This document shows, one piece after another, positions 46,406 to 55,781 of a stretch of DNA of 64,000 nucleotides. The stretch's first letter is position 1. Each line of letters begins with the position of its first letter. Below the pieces are notes generated by a model. It was not told the DNA's origin and searched no databases. It saw nothing but the letters and a program-made list of their open reading frames with translations. A program made the translations under genes and the position numbers. Source of the stretch: Bradyrhizobium sp. SRS-191 (GTDB taxonomy: Bacteria > Pseudomonadota > Alphaproteobacteria > Rhizobiales > Xanthobacteraceae); contig NZ_JANBVS010000021.1 of NCBI RefSeq assembly GCF_024586915.1, positions 1 to 64,000 of the forward strand, given 5' to 3'.

Positions 46406-47215
46406 ATGAAAGCCGCGCTGCACGCGATTGACACCGTTCCCGCGCTTCCGCCGTATACGCCGACCTCCAACGAATGCGCGCTGTTCGAGCATGCGTTCCG
46501 GCACCGGTTGCCGGTGCTGCTGAAGGGCCCGACCGGCTGCGGCAAGACCCGCTTCGTCGCGCATATGGCCGCGCGGCTCGGCCTGCCGCTGCACACGGTG
46601 GCCTGTCACGATGACCTCACTGCCGCCGACCTCACCGGACGCTACCTGCTTAAGGGCGGCGACACCGTATGGGCCGACGGTCCGCTGACCCGCGCGGTCC
46701 GCGAGGGTGGCATCTGCTATCTCGACGAGGTCGTCGAGGCGCGCAAGGACGTCACCGTGGTGCTGCATCCTCTCACCGACGACCGCCGCATCCTGCCGCT
46801 GGAGCGCACCGGCGAGGAGCTGGTTGCGCCCGACGGCTTCATGCTCGTCGTCTCCTACAATCCCGGCTATCAGTCGCTGCACAAGGCGCTCAAGCCCTCG
46901 ACGCGGCAGCGCTTCATCGCCATCGAATTCGGCTTTCTGCCCGCCGAGCAGGAGATCGCCGTGGTCGCTGCCGAGAGCGGTCTGTCGCCTGAGCGCGTGC
47001 GGCCCCTGGTGGCGCTGGCGCATCGGCTGCGCGCGCTCCAGGGACACGATCTCGAGGAGGGCGTCTCGACCCGGCTGCTGGTCTATTGCGCCACGCTCGT
47101 CGCCGCCGGAACGCCCGTTGCCGAGGCCGTGCTTGCCGCGATGATCGAGCCGCTGACCGACGACGCCGACGTCAAGGCTGCCCTGCGCGAGGTCGCGCAC
47201 GCCGTGATCGGGTGA
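46406..47215 (+). CDS. norQ: NorQ, MoxR-type AAA+ ATPase
   Basis: This 269-residue ATPase activates nitric oxide reductase, probably by inserting the non-heme iron. Walker A is GPTGCGKT (41-48), Walker B GICYLDEV, and sensor 1 VVSYNPGYQS. ATG 46406 has GGAG seven bases upstream. It works with NorD, which starts three bases after its stop. Confidence 0.94.
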   Translation: MKAALHAIDTVPALPPYTPTSNECALFEHAFRHRLPVLLKGPTGCGKTRFVAHMAARLGLPLHTVACHDDLTAADLTGRYLLKGGDTVWADGPLTRAVREGGICYLDEVVEARKDVTVVLHPLTDDRRILPLERTGEELVAPDGFMLVVSYNPGYQSLHKALKPSTRQRFIAIEFGFLPAEQEIAVVAAESGLSPERVRPLVALAHRLRALQGHDLEEGVSTRLLVYCATLVAAGTPVAEAVLAAMIEPLTDDADVKAALREVAHAVIG

Positions 47216-47218
47216 GCC

Positions 47219-49132
47219 ATGCTCGACTTTCTCGAACTGGAGGAGACCGTCGGCCGCGCCTGGCATCGTCTCGTCGGCACGACGTCGAGCTATCCGGTCC
47301 ATCCCGATCACGCGGTCGCGCTGAACGACGTCAGCGGGCGCATCGCCGTGATGTTCCGCGGGCTCGGCGGTGAGACCGGCGTGCAGATCGCGGGCGCCAA
47401 GGCGCGCAAGTCGGGCCATCGGCTCGGCTGGCGCCAGCGCATCGGGCTGGGTGACGAGTGCCTCGACCAGGCCGGCCGCGATGGCGCCACCGTGTTTCTC
47501 CCGGACAGCATCGCGCTGCTGCCGGATCGTGCGCTCAACGCGCAGCTCTATCACTGGCTCGCGGCGTGGTTCGCGGCCATGCCGACCGACCCGATTGCGG
47601 AGGTCGATCCGCTGCGGCGTGATCTTCTCGCACTGCGCCGGGCGCGTGAGACCACCATGATGGTGCTCTCGCGTTTTCCCGGACTGAACCGAACCTACGC
47701 CCGGCTCGCGCGGGCCCTGGCCGCCGCCCGGCCGCGACGTCCGCTGCCGCGTCTGGAGCAGCAGGTCGAGACGATCGTCATGGCGCTGCTCGGGGCCGCC
47801 GTGCCACCGAAGAGCGCATTGTGGGACGCCGTGGTCGCCAACGGCGAATTGCCGGACACCGCGCCGCCCGGCTACCGGCCGATGCTGCCGTGTCCCTTGT
47901 GGGGCGATTGCTGGAGCCGTGAGGCCGTCGCGGCCGAACGCGACGACGACGAGATGCAGACGACGGCCGAGCAGGCCGAGACGCCTGATCCCCGCAAGCG
48001 CTTCGCGCGGCGGGAGCGCGACGATGCCACCAAGCGCGATCCATTCATCCTGAACCGCTTCGAGAAGATCCTCGCGATGGCGGAGATGGTGAATGTCGAT
48101 CGTCCCTCTGATGACACGGACGATGACGATGCGCGCAAGGCAGCCGATGATCTCGATGAGCTTGCGATCAGCAGGCGCAAGGGCCGGCCGGCGAGCAAGC
48201 TGAAGTTCGATCTCGATCTGCCTCCCGAGGCGGTCGACACCGCGCGGCTCGACAGCGGACGGCTGTACCCGGAATGGAATTATCGCAGCGGGAACTATCT
48301 GCCCGATCATTGCCGCGTCGTCACCGGCGACGCCGCCGAGACAGGCGAGACTTGGGCGCCGGACGAGGCGATGCGCCGGCGCATCCGCAGCGTGCGGCGA
48401 AGGTTCGAGACCTTGCGGCCGCGCCACGAGGTGATGCGTGCGCAGGCCGACGGGCATGACCTCGATATCGACGCGCTGGTCCGCGCACGCTGCGATCTCA
48501 ACGCCGGCCATGGCGCACTCGATCGCGTCCACCTCGCGATGCGTCCGCTCGCGCATGATCTTGCGGTGACCCTGCTGGTCGACGTCTCGCTGTCGACGGA
48601 TGCGTGGGTCGACGGCGTTCGCGTGCTCGACGTCGAGAAGGAGGCGCTGCTGGTGCTGGCTCACGGCCTGTCGGCCTGCGGCGACAGCCATAGCATCGTC
48701 ACCTTCACCTCGCGGCGCAACTCGTGGATCCGCCTCGAGACAGTCAAGGCGTTCGGCGAGAAGATGAGCGGGCAGGTCGAGCGCCGCATCGGCGCCCTGC
48801 GGCCCGGCTACTACACGCGCATCGGCACCGCCGTACGCCACGCCGCCGCCGGTCTCGCCGAGCGCCCCGAGCGCAAGCGGCTTCTGCTGGTGTTGACCGA
48901 CGGCAAGCCTAACGACATCGATCACTATGAGGGACGGTTCGCGATCGAGGACACCCGCAAGGCCGTTCAGGAGGCGCGCCGTGCCGGCGTGGCGGTGTTC
49001 GGCGTCACCATCGACGCGTCGGCGCAGTCGTATTTTCCAACGCTGTTCGGCCGCGGCGGCTACGCCATCGTCGGCAACATCCGCCGCCTGCCGGCGGCGC
49101 TGCCGGCGCTCTACCGGCAGCTCGCGCATTGA
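47219..49132 (+). CDS. norD: NorD, von Willebrand factor A protein
   Basis: This 637-residue protein has a C-terminal VWA domain (about 440-637) with the metal site DVSLSTD and LTDGKPND. The middle contains a low-complexity acidic segment (DDTDDDDARKAADD). It pairs with NorQ as a substrate-recognition partner for the maturation of NorCB. It ends the norCBQD unit. Confidence 0.94.
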   Translation: MLDFLELEETVGRAWHRLVGTTSSYPVHPDHAVALNDVSGRIAVMFRGLGGETGVQIAGAKARKSGHRLGWRQRIGLGDECLDQAGRDGATVFLPDSIALLPDRALNAQLYHWLAAWFAAMPTDPIAEVDPLRRDLLALRRARETTMMVLSRFPGLNRTYARLARALAAARPRRPLPRLEQQVETIVMALLGAAVPPKSALWDAVVANGELPDTAPPGYRPMLPCPLWGDCWSREAVAAERDDDEMQTTAEQAETPDPRKRFARRERDDATKRDPFILNRFEKILAMAEMVNVDRPSDDTDDDDARKAADDLDELAISRRKGRPASKLKFDLDLPPEAVDTARLDSGRLYPEWNYRSGNYLPDHCRVVTGDAAETGETWAPDEAMRRRIRSVRRRFETLRPRHEVMRAQADGHDLDIDALVRARCDLNAGHGALDRVHLAMRPLAHDLAVTLLVDVSLSTDAWVDGVRVLDVEKEALLVLAHGLSACGDSHSIVTFTSRRNSWIRLETVKAFGEKMSGQVERRIGALRPGYYTRIGTAVRHAAAGLAERPERKRLLLVLTDGKPNDIDHYEGRFAIEDTRKAVQEARRAGVAVFGVTIDASAQSYFPTLFGRGGYAIVGNIRRLPAALPALYRQLAH

Positions 49133-49143
49133 GTTCGCTGTCG

Positions 49144-49578
49144 TCAGGTCGCCGGTTCGCGCAGGTTCCTGAGCGACACCGGCAGGTGGCCCATCAGCTT
49201 GTCGAACTCGCCGGGATCGAGCTTCTCCCACAGGATCTCGAAGATGCCGCGCGCCGCCTTGAGCGGATCGACCGGGAATTGCGGCGGCAGCTGGCGGAAG
49301 ATGTCGTCGACGAACTCTTCGAGATGCCGGTCCTTGGTCGGCGTTGCTGCGTGCTGCCAGCTCTCGTAGTAGATGCCGCGGACCAAGAGCGGCAGCTGTA
49401 CGCCGAAATTCGCCGCGGTGGCGAGCGGCAGGCGGTCGCGCAGCACGTGCAGCACGGCGCGTAGCGCGTTGTAGGCCTGCTGGCGGCTCGCCAGCCCGAG
49501 CCGCTGCTCGATCGCCTTCAGCCAGATGTTGGTTTCCTGGACGGTATGGTCCAGCGCCGTGACGCCGATCTCGCTCAT
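49144..49578 (-). CDS. DUF2267 protein
   Basis: This 144-residue soluble protein matches DUF2267: ALDHTVQETNIWLKAIEQRL, then RAVLHVLRDRLPL and GIYYESWQHAATP. ATG 49578 has GGAG six bases upstream, which decides between three nearby ATGs. Function is unknown. A FixK/FNR box lies about 113 bases upstream, so expression may rise at low oxygen, together with the neighbouring nor genes. Confidence 0.85.
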   Translation of the reverse strand: MSEIGVTALDHTVQETNIWLKAIEQRLGLASRQQAYNALRAVLHVLRDRLPLATAANFGVQLPLLVRGIYYESWQHAATPTKDRHLEEFVDDIFRQLPPQFPVDPLKAARGIFEILWEKLDPGEFDKLMGHLPVSLRNLREPAT

Positions 49579-49969
49579 CTGATTCTCCATGGCCATGCAC
49601 AGGGACCGTTGGCGGCACGCTGAACCAGGGAACCGCAACGTGATTCGCTTGGACGTACCGGGAGTAGGCGGCGCGTTCGAGCCGAGAATATTGACATGAA
49701 TCAATGTCACAGGCTCGTGGCCGACCGCGAGGTAAACGAACGGTCAAGGGCGAGCTTCGGCGTTTACCGTTCCGGCTCCCGGAACGAAGCAGCCTCAAAT
49801 GTTCGCAGCGCGTTGTCACGCCATCAGGTTGAACCGTAATCGTCCTGCTTGTGCAGAACGCGTCTTCGCTTGCTCGTCGCGACAGACTCACCTTACATCG
49901 GTGTCGTTCGAGGCGCGGAGACCCGCGCACCCGGCACCCCCGCAACTCACGAATCGACGTCGGCTCGCA
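49579..49969. other. Intergenic region with FixK/FNR box
   Basis: These 391 bases separate the DUF2267 gene and a small hypothetical gene transcribed away from it. The only feature seen is the box at 49691-49704. Open frames here lack ribosome sites. Confidence 0.5.
49691..49704. promoter_or_regulatory. FixK/FNR-type box
   Basis: TTGA, six bases, TCAA (TTGACATGAATCAA) fits the rhizobial FixK consensus. It differs from the FNR palindrome at one position. It is placed to act on the DUF2267 gene. Confidence 0.65.
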
Positions 49970-50212
49970 ATGCTCAAGTCTGCCCAAGAGAAGTCTGTTC
50001 ACAACAAGCCTGCTCAAGACAAATCCGGCAACGACCTTCCGCTGACCGGCTATGCGGTCGTGGTCGATGGCCAGATCAAGACCGAGTTCAAGACCAAGGA
50101 CGGTGCGCATAACGGCGCGCATGACCTCAAGCGCCGGTTTCCGATGTTGCAGATCAAGGTGTACGACGCCGAGACGAAGCAGACGCATGAGATCGAGCTC
50201 GCGCGGGCGTGA
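49970..50212 (+). CDS. Small conserved-looking hypothetical protein, 80 residues
   Basis: The protein begins with a Lys/Gln-rich helix (about 1-22) and continues as a beta-rich segment GYAVVVDGQIKTEF ... MLQIKVYDAETKQTHEIEL. ATG 49970 was chosen as the start of the compositionally normal part; the frame is open further upstream. No function is known. It is a single gene followed by a repeat element. Confidence 0.6.
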   Translation: MLKSAQEKSVHNKPAQDKSGNDLPLTGYAVVVDGQIKTEFKTKDGAHNGAHDLKRRFPMLQIKVYDAETKQTHEIELARA

Positions 50213-50285
50213 GGCTTTCCGTGTCGTTGCTTGTGGCTCGGCGAACATTTTAGAAATGCTGCCGCAAGCGCGCTGGTTGTGAATG

Positions 50286-50444
50286 CGCCCTCGCCCCTTG
50301 TGGGAGAGGGCATGCAAGGCAGATCAGCGAGCCCACTCGGGTGAGGGGTCTCTCTCGACGAGTCGCGCTTGTGGAAAGATACTCCTCACCCAACTGAGTC
50401 TGTGGAGGCGCTGGCGATGCCCTCTCCCACAAGGGGAGAGGGCG
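50286..50444. repeat. GAGAGGG palindromic repeat overlapping the LysR gene end
   Basis: CCCTCGCCCCTTGTGGGAGAG starts the element and CCCTCTCCCACAAGGGGAGAG ends it, with GGGTGAGGGG inside. It belongs with 11370-11510 and 60172-60345. Its right part (50386-50444) encodes the last residues of the LysR protein. Confidence 0.75.
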
Positions 50445-51372
50445 CTGTATTTGGCAGCGTCGTTGCGGAAACAATTGTGTTTGCCTCCTTCGTAAAACTC
50501 CGGCTCGCATTCCGCACCTCATTCCGAAACGTCTTCGCCAGATTCGACAGCGGCCGCGCCTCCGACCACAGCACATAGGCTGACACCGCCGTGCTCGGCG
50601 TGAACGGGCGCACCACGAGATCGTGCCCGCCCTGGCGCGGCGAGAAGGGATCGACCACGGCGATGCCGACGCCGGTTGCCGCCAGCACGCAGGCGGTGTT
50701 GCAGTAGCGGACTTCGACGGTGGGCTGATAGTCGGCATCCGCTTCGCGAAAGCTGTCACGCACCGCTTCGCCGAGGCGCGTGCCGCGCTCCAACCCGATC
50801 AGCGGGAAGCCGGCGAGATCGCGCGCTGAAATCTGATCCCGCTCCGCAAGCGGATGCTGCGGCGGCATCACGCAGACCATCTCGCCGGTATGCACCACCT
50901 CATGCGCGATGCCGGGATGATCGGACAGGCCGAGTGCGAAGCCGAGTTCGGCCACGTTGCCGAGCACGCCTTCGATGACGCCCTCATAGCGCCTGACGTC
51001 GAAGAACATCCGCGTCTGCGGCCGGCGCCGCAGGAAACCCGACAAGGTTGGCGGGATGATGCTGTAGGCGAGCGGCGGCGTGGCGACGATCGACAGATGG
51101 CCCATCTTCTGCTCACGCAGGTCGCGGACGCGGTTCTCCAGCCGCGCATGCAAGGTGAAGATCGCCTCGCTTTCCTCATACAGCGTCATCGCCTCCGGCG
51201 TCGGAAACAGCCGGTTATTGACACGCTCGAACAGCGTGAAGCCGGCCTGCGCCTCCATCGCCTTCAGCGCATTGCTGATCGCCGGCTGCGACAGCGCAAG
51301 CTCCTCCGCCGCGGCGACGGTCGTGTGATGGCGGATGACGGCCCGCAGGATCTCCAGCTGACGCAGGTTCAT
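50386..51372 (-). CDS. LysR-family transcriptional regulator
   Basis: This 328-residue regulator has the usual N-terminal helix-turn-helix (AAAEELALSQPAISNALKAM) and a ligand-binding domain of two lobes. The final residues (APSPLVGEGIASASTDSVG) are encoded by the repeat element and are unlike LysR tails. It is divergent from the carbamoylase operon across about 175 bases and probably controls it. Confidence 0.9.
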   Translation of the reverse strand: MNLRQLEILRAVIRHHTTVAAAEELALSQPAISNALKAMEAQAGFTLFERVNNRLFPTPEAMTLYEESEAIFTLHARLENRVRDLREQKMGHLSIVATPPLAYSIIPPTLSGFLRRRPQTRMFFDVRRYEGVIEGVLGNVAELGFALGLSDHPGIAHEVVHTGEMVCVMPPQHPLAERDQISARDLAGFPLIGLERGTRLGEAVRDSFREADADYQPTVEVRYCNTACVLAATGVGIAVVDPFSPRQGGHDLVVRPFTPSTAVSAYVLWSEARPLSNLAKTFRNEVRNASRSFTKEANTIVSATTLPNTAPSPLVGEGIASASTDSVG

Positions 51373-51546
51373 GTGAACGCCCTATAAGCCCGGGTTATGG
51401 TCTCGGCCAAAATATCATAGCGCGCGGCCGTAGGAGCGGATTGCAAATCCCACGCCGGTTTCGCCAAGATGATCCCTTCTTTCGGTGCGCGTCTCCAGGC
51501 GATCTTCGCCTGCTCGTTCGGCATGGCGCACAGATCGGAGGCAGTC

Positions 51547-52497
51547 TTGAGCCGTATTTTCCGTGCCGCCGCCGCCCAGATGGGGCCGACCCAGCGCGCC
51601 GACAGCCGGGCGCACACGCTGTCCCGCCTGATAGAACTCCTGGAGCAGGCAGCTCGCCAGGGCGCGAAGCTGGTGGTGTTCCCCGAGCTCGCCTTCACGA
51701 CCTTCTTCCCGCGCTGGATTCTGGAGGGCGATGCGCTGGATCAGTACTTTGAGCGCAGCATGCCGAATCCTGCCGTCGCCGCATTGTTCGATCGCGCGCG
51801 GGCGCTCGGTGTCGGCTTCTATGTCGGCTATGCCGAGCTGACGCCCGATGGCCGCCGTTTCAACAGCTCCATTCTGGTCGATCCCGACGGTGAGATCATC
51901 AGCAAGTACCGCAAGGTGCATCTGCCGGGCTCGGTCGAGCCGCGCGAGGGGGCGAAGTACCAGCAGCTCGAGAAGCGCTATTTCGGATACGGCGATCTCG
52001 GCTTTCCGGCCGTGCGCGCAGGCTCCGATTGGGGCGGGGCGATCATGGGCATGATGATCTGCAACGACCGGCGCTGGCCGGAGTCGTGGCGCGTGCTCGG
52101 CATGCAGGGCGTCGAGCTGGTCTGCGTGGGCTACAACTCCGCAGCCTATGATCCGAACGGCGGCAACACCGAGGATGCAGCGCTGCGCACCTTCCACTCG
52201 ACCCTGGTCGCGCAGGCCAATGCCTACATGAACGCGACCTGGGCGATCGCGGTCGCCAAGGCCGGCGACGAGGACGGCAGCGGCCTGATCGGCGGCTCCT
52301 GCATCGTCGATCCCAATGGCTGCATCGTCGCTCAGGCCAAGACGCTCGGCGACGAGGTGCTCGTTGCCGACATCGATCTCGATTTGTGCCGGCAGGGTAA
52401 GGATAAGATGTTCAACTTCGCCGCGCACCGCCGGCCGGATCAGTACAAGCTCATCACCGAGCGTGCCGGCGCGGTCGAGCCGGTTGCCGTCGACTAG
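51547..52497 (+). CDS. N-carbamoyl-D-amino acid hydrolase
   Basis: This 316-residue nitrilase-superfamily enzyme removes the carbamoyl group from N-carbamoyl-D-amino acids, giving the amino acid, CO2 and ammonia. The triad is Glu 47 (FPELAFTTFF), Lys 123 (YRKVHLPG) and Cys 172 (MICNDRRWPE). With the TTG at 51547, which has GGAGG six bases upstream, Glu and Cys fall at the same numbers as in the Agrobacterium enzyme. An ATG 24 bases upstream is the alternative. The first gene of a seven-gene unit; no hydantoinase is in the window. Confidence 0.88.
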   Translation: MSRIFRAAAAQMGPTQRADSRAHTLSRLIELLEQAARQGAKLVVFPELAFTTFFPRWILEGDALDQYFERSMPNPAVAALFDRARALGVGFYVGYAELTPDGRRFNSSILVDPDGEIISKYRKVHLPGSVEPREGAKYQQLEKRYFGYGDLGFPAVRAGSDWGGAIMGMMICNDRRWPESWRVLGMQGVELVCVGYNSAAYDPNGGNTEDAALRTFHSTLVAQANAYMNATWAIAVAKAGDEDGSGLIGGSCIVDPNGCIVAQAKTLGDEVLVADIDLDLCRQGKDKMFNFAAHRRPDQYKLITERAGAVEPVAVD

Positions 52498-52524
52498 CCA
52501 TTTCGCCCGAAGGAGTCTTGCACG

Positions 52525-53346
52525 ATGAGCCGTTCGTTGTTCGCTGGTTTCGTCACCTTCGCATTGCTCGGCGCAGCCGGCGCGGCCGAGCTTCCAGCCG
52601 ACATCAAGCAGGCGGGAGCGCTCAAGCTCACGGTCAACTCGACCTACGCTCCGATGGAGTATCATGACCCCGCCACGAACGAGCTGAAGGGGCTCGACGT
52701 CGATCTCGCCAACGAGCTGGCGAAGCGTCTGGGTGTAAAGATCGTCTGGAGCGAGACGCCGTTCGCGGAGTTGATCCCTTCGCTGCAGACCAGGCGTGCC
52801 GACTTCATCATCTCGGGCATCTCCGACCGGGCCTCGCGCCGCGAGACGGCCGACTTCGTCGACTACCTCGTCACCGGCCCGCAATTCTTCGTGCTCGCCG
52901 AGAGCGATGCGAAGGCCGCGGCTGATCTGTGTGGCAAGAAGATCGGCACGACCCGCTCGACCAGCTTCCCGCAGGAGATCGAGAAGTGGAGCAAAGCGAC
53001 TTGCGAGCCCGCCGGAAAGCCGGCCGCGCAATATGTGCCGGGGGAGAACTCGATCGACGTCCGCAACCAGCTGAAGCAGGGCCGCATCGATGCGGCGGTG
53101 CAGGGCAGCGAGACCTTGCCCTATGCGCAATCGCAGGAGGCCGGCAAGTACCGCGTCGTGGGTGAGCCCATTGCGTTCGGCTATCAAGGCATCATGTTCC
53201 GGAAGGATGACGCTGCGCTGCGCGAAGTTGTGACGGATCAGCTCAAGGCGATGATCGCCGACGGCAGCTACAAGGCGATCCTCGACAAATGGGGCCTCGG
53301 CGCCAATGCGGTGCGCGAGCCGATGCTGAACGCGGCGCCGCAATGA
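52525..53346 (+). CDS. Polar amino-acid-type ABC binding protein 1
   Basis: This 273-residue protein has a signal peptide (about 1-20) and SBP family 3 fold: LKLTVNSTYAPMEYHDP, RRADFIISGISDRASR and RIDAAVQGSETLPYA. It overlaps the permease gene by ATGA. It is a paralogue of the protein at 54966-55781 in the same unit. Ligand unknown; an amino acid or N-carbamoyl amino acid is likely from the first gene. Confidence 0.9.
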   Translation: MSRSLFAGFVTFALLGAAGAAELPADIKQAGALKLTVNSTYAPMEYHDPATNELKGLDVDLANELAKRLGVKIVWSETPFAELIPSLQTRRADFIISGISDRASRRETADFVDYLVTGPQFFVLAESDAKAAADLCGKKIGTTRSTSFPQEIEKWSKATCEPAGKPAAQYVPGENSIDVRNQLKQGRIDAAVQGSETLPYAQSQEAGKYRVVGEPIAFGYQGIMFRKDDAALREVVTDQLKAMIADGSYKAILDKWGLGANAVREPMLNAAPQ

Positions 53347-54197
53347 GCCGCAGCGAAGCGCTCGCCGACGGTTTCCCGGATATCTCCGGCCATGCGATCG
53401 CGCGGCGGGCGCATTGGGGACGGTGGATCGCAGCTGCCATCATCATCCTCATTCTCCTCGCGATCGGCCGCGCTTTCGCGCGCGGGCAGATCGAATGGCC
53501 GTTCGTCGAGCGCTTCATCACCGCGCCGGTCATCCTGCGCGGCATCGTCAACACCATGGTCATGGCGGTGGCGGCGATGGCGCTCGGCATCGCGCTCGGC
53601 GTGGTCGTCGCGATCATGCGGCTGTCGCCGAATCCGGTGCTGCGCTCGGTCGCCGCTGGATATACATGGCTGTTCCGCGGCACGCCGCTGATCCTGCAGC
53701 TGCTGCTGTGGTTCAATCTCGCGCTGGTGTTTCCGACCATCGGCATTCCCGGCCTGTGGAGCGCGCGCGCCGTCGACGTGATGACTCCGTTCCTCGCCGC
53801 GCTGCTCGGGCTCGGCATCAACCAGGGCGCATACACCTCGGAGGTGATGCGCGCCGGGCTGCTGTCGGTCGATATCGGCCAGTACGAGGCGGCGCAGGCG
53901 ATCGGCATGGGTCGGCTGCAGGCGCTGCGCCGGATCATCCTGCCGCAGGCGATGCGCGTCGTGATCCCGCCGCTCGGCAACGAGTTCATCGGCCTCGTCA
54001 AGGCGACCTCGCTCGCGAGCGTCATCCAATATCCGGAAGTGCTGCATTCGGCCGAGAACATCTACTACGCCAACTCCCGCGTCATCGAACTGCTGATCGT
54101 CGCCGGCCTCTGGTATCTGCTGGTGGTCTCCGTTTTGACGCCGTTGCAGATGCTGCTCGAACGCCGCTTCGCCCGTGGCGTCGCGAGGAGCCGCTGA
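53343..54197 (+). CDS. Polar amino-acid-type ABC permease
   Basis: This 284-residue HisM/GlnP-type permease has five TM helices after a cytoplasmic N-terminus and the EAA loop YEAAQAIGMGRLQALRRII. LFRGTPLILQLLLWFN is also characteristic. It is the only permease in the unit, so a homodimer is expected. ATG 53343 overlaps the preceding stop. Confidence 0.92.
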   Translation: MSRSEALADGFPDISGHAIARRAHWGRWIAAAIIILILLAIGRAFARGQIEWPFVERFITAPVILRGIVNTMVMAVAAMALGIALGVVVAIMRLSPNPVLRSVAAGYTWLFRGTPLILQLLLWFNLALVFPTIGIPGLWSARAVDVMTPFLAALLGLGINQGAYTSEVMRAGLLSVDIGQYEAAQAIGMGRLQALRRIILPQAMRVVIPPLGNEFIGLVKATSLASVIQYPEVLHSAENIYYANSRVIELLIVAGLWYLLVVSVLTPLQMLLERRFARGVARSR

Positions 54198-54961
54198 TGA
54201 AGCCGCTGGTCGCGATCCGCCAAGTCAGCAAGCGCTTCGGCGAATTCCAGGCGCTGAAGCAGGTCTCCCTCGATGTGTTCGAAGGCGAGGTAGTGTGCCT
54301 GATCGGCCAGTCCGGCTCCGGCAAGACCACCTTGCTCCGCTGCGTCAACCAACTCACCACGGCCGATAGCGGCGGCATCTGGCTCGACGGAGAGCTGCTC
54401 GGCTTTCGCGAGCGGGACGGCCGGCTGCATCGGCTGTCGGAGCGCGAGATCGCGCGGCAGCGGCTCGCCTGCGGCATGGTGTTCCAGCGCTTCAATCTGT
54501 TCCCGCATTTGACGGCGCTGGAGAACGTCATCGAAGGACCCGTGCAGGTGCAGCGGCGCAAGCCGGCCGAGGCGAAGGACGCGGCGATGGCGCTGCTGCG
54601 CCGGGTCGGGCTCGCCGACAAGTCCGGTTCCTACCCCTCGCAGCTGTCCGGCGGCCAGCAGCAGCGCGTCGCCATCGCGCGCGCGCTCGCGATGACCCCG
54701 CGCCTGGTGCTGTTCGACGAGCCGACCTCGGCGCTCGATCCGGAGCTGGTCGGCGAGGTGCTCGGCGTGATGAAGGAGCTCGCGACCTCCGGCATGACCA
54801 TGCTGGTCGTCACGCATGAGCTCGGCTTCGCGCGCGAAGTCGCCGACCGCGTGGTCTACATGGACCAGGGCGTGATCGTGGAGAGCGGTCCGGCCGGCGA
54901 GGTGCTGCGTGCGCCGCGCGAGGCGCGGACCAAGGCATTTCTGGCAGCTGAAGTGGGGTGA
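54197..54961 (+). CDS. Polar amino-acid-type ABC ATPase
   Basis: This 254-residue ATPase (GlnQ/HisP type) has Walker A GQSGSGKTT, signature LSGGQQQRVAI and Walker B LVLFDEPTSALDPEL. Its ATG shares one base with the permease stop. It is followed five bases after its stop by the second binding protein. Confidence 0.94.
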   Translation: MKPLVAIRQVSKRFGEFQALKQVSLDVFEGEVVCLIGQSGSGKTTLLRCVNQLTTADSGGIWLDGELLGFRERDGRLHRLSEREIARQRLACGMVFQRFNLFPHLTALENVIEGPVQVQRRKPAEAKDAAMALLRRVGLADKSGSYPSQLSGGQQQRVAIARALAMTPRLVLFDEPTSALDPELVGEVLGVMKELATSGMTMLVVTHELGFAREVADRVVYMDQGVIVESGPAGEVLRAPREARTKAFLAAEVG

Positions 54962-54965
54962 GATC

Positions 54966-55781
54966 ATGAAATTGAAATCAATCATATTGGCCGCCGTCGC
55001 GAGCGCGGCCGCGCTGGGAGCGGCTGCCGCCGAGGTGCCGGCCGACATCAGGCAGAACGGCCTGCGTATCGCCGTGGTGCCGAACTATCCGCCGATGGAG
55101 TTCAAGGACCCGGCGACCGCAACCCTGACAGGCTTCGACGTCGAACTCGGCGAGGCGCTGGCCAAGAAGCTCGGCATCAAGGCGGTGTGGCAGGAGACCA
55201 GCTTCGATCAGCTGATGCCGGGGCTTGCCACGCAGCGCTTCGACATCATCCTGACGGGCATGACCGACTACAAGAGCCGGCAGGAGACCGCGACCTTCAT
55301 CGACTATCTGCGCAGCGGCCCGCGCTTCTTCGTGCAGGCCTCGCGCGCCGCCGAGTTCAAGGAGCCCACGGCGTTGTGCGGCAAGAAGGTCGGCGCAAGC
55401 AGGCGCACGATGTTTCCCAAGGACATCGCCGCCTGGAGCGAGAAGAACTGCGGCGCGACTCCGATCGAGTTCGTCGGCACCGAGGGCTCGGCCGATGCGC
55501 GCACGCAGCTCAAGCAGGGCCGCATCGATGCCGCCGTGCAGGGCAACGAGACCTTGCCCTACATCATGGACCTCGAGCCCAACACCTATGTGCCGGTCGG
55601 CACGCCGATCGCCTTTCAGTATACCGGGCTCGCGACGCCAGCGAAGGCGGAGGAGCTGCGCGAGGCGCTGCGTGGCGCGCTGGAGGCGCTGATCGCCGAC
55701 GGCAGCTACAAGGCGCTGCTTTCGAAGTGGAAGCTTGGCGATAACGCGATCGAGAAGGTGTTGATCAATGCCGGACAGTAA
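54966..55781 (+). CDS. Polar amino-acid-type ABC binding protein 2
   Basis: This 271-residue protein has a signal peptide (1-21) and the same fold as protein 1: LRIAVVPNYPPMEFKDP, TGMTDYKSRQETATFIDYL and RIDAAVQGNETLPYI. Two paralogous receptors with one permease and one ATPase suggest a broadened ligand range. Its stop overlaps the next gene by 14 bases. Confidence 0.9.
   Translation: MKLKSIILAAVASAAALGAAAAEVPADIRQNGLRIAVVPNYPPMEFKDPATATLTGFDVELGEALAKKLGIKAVWQETSFDQLMPGLATQRFDIILTGMTDYKSRQETATFIDYLRSGPRFFVQASRAAEFKEPTALCGKKVGASRRTMFPKDIAAWSEKNCGATPIEFVGTEGSADARTQLKQGRIDAAVQGNETLPYIMDLEPNTYVPVGTPIAFQYTGLATPAKAEELREALRGALEALIADGSYKALLSKWKLGDNAIEKVLINAGQ

Noticed and set aside
43433..50317. 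A 2294-codon open frame on the minus strand opposite the nor cluster
   Set aside because: It is antisense to norE-norD, with low-complexity His/Arg/Gln-rich translation and no motif.
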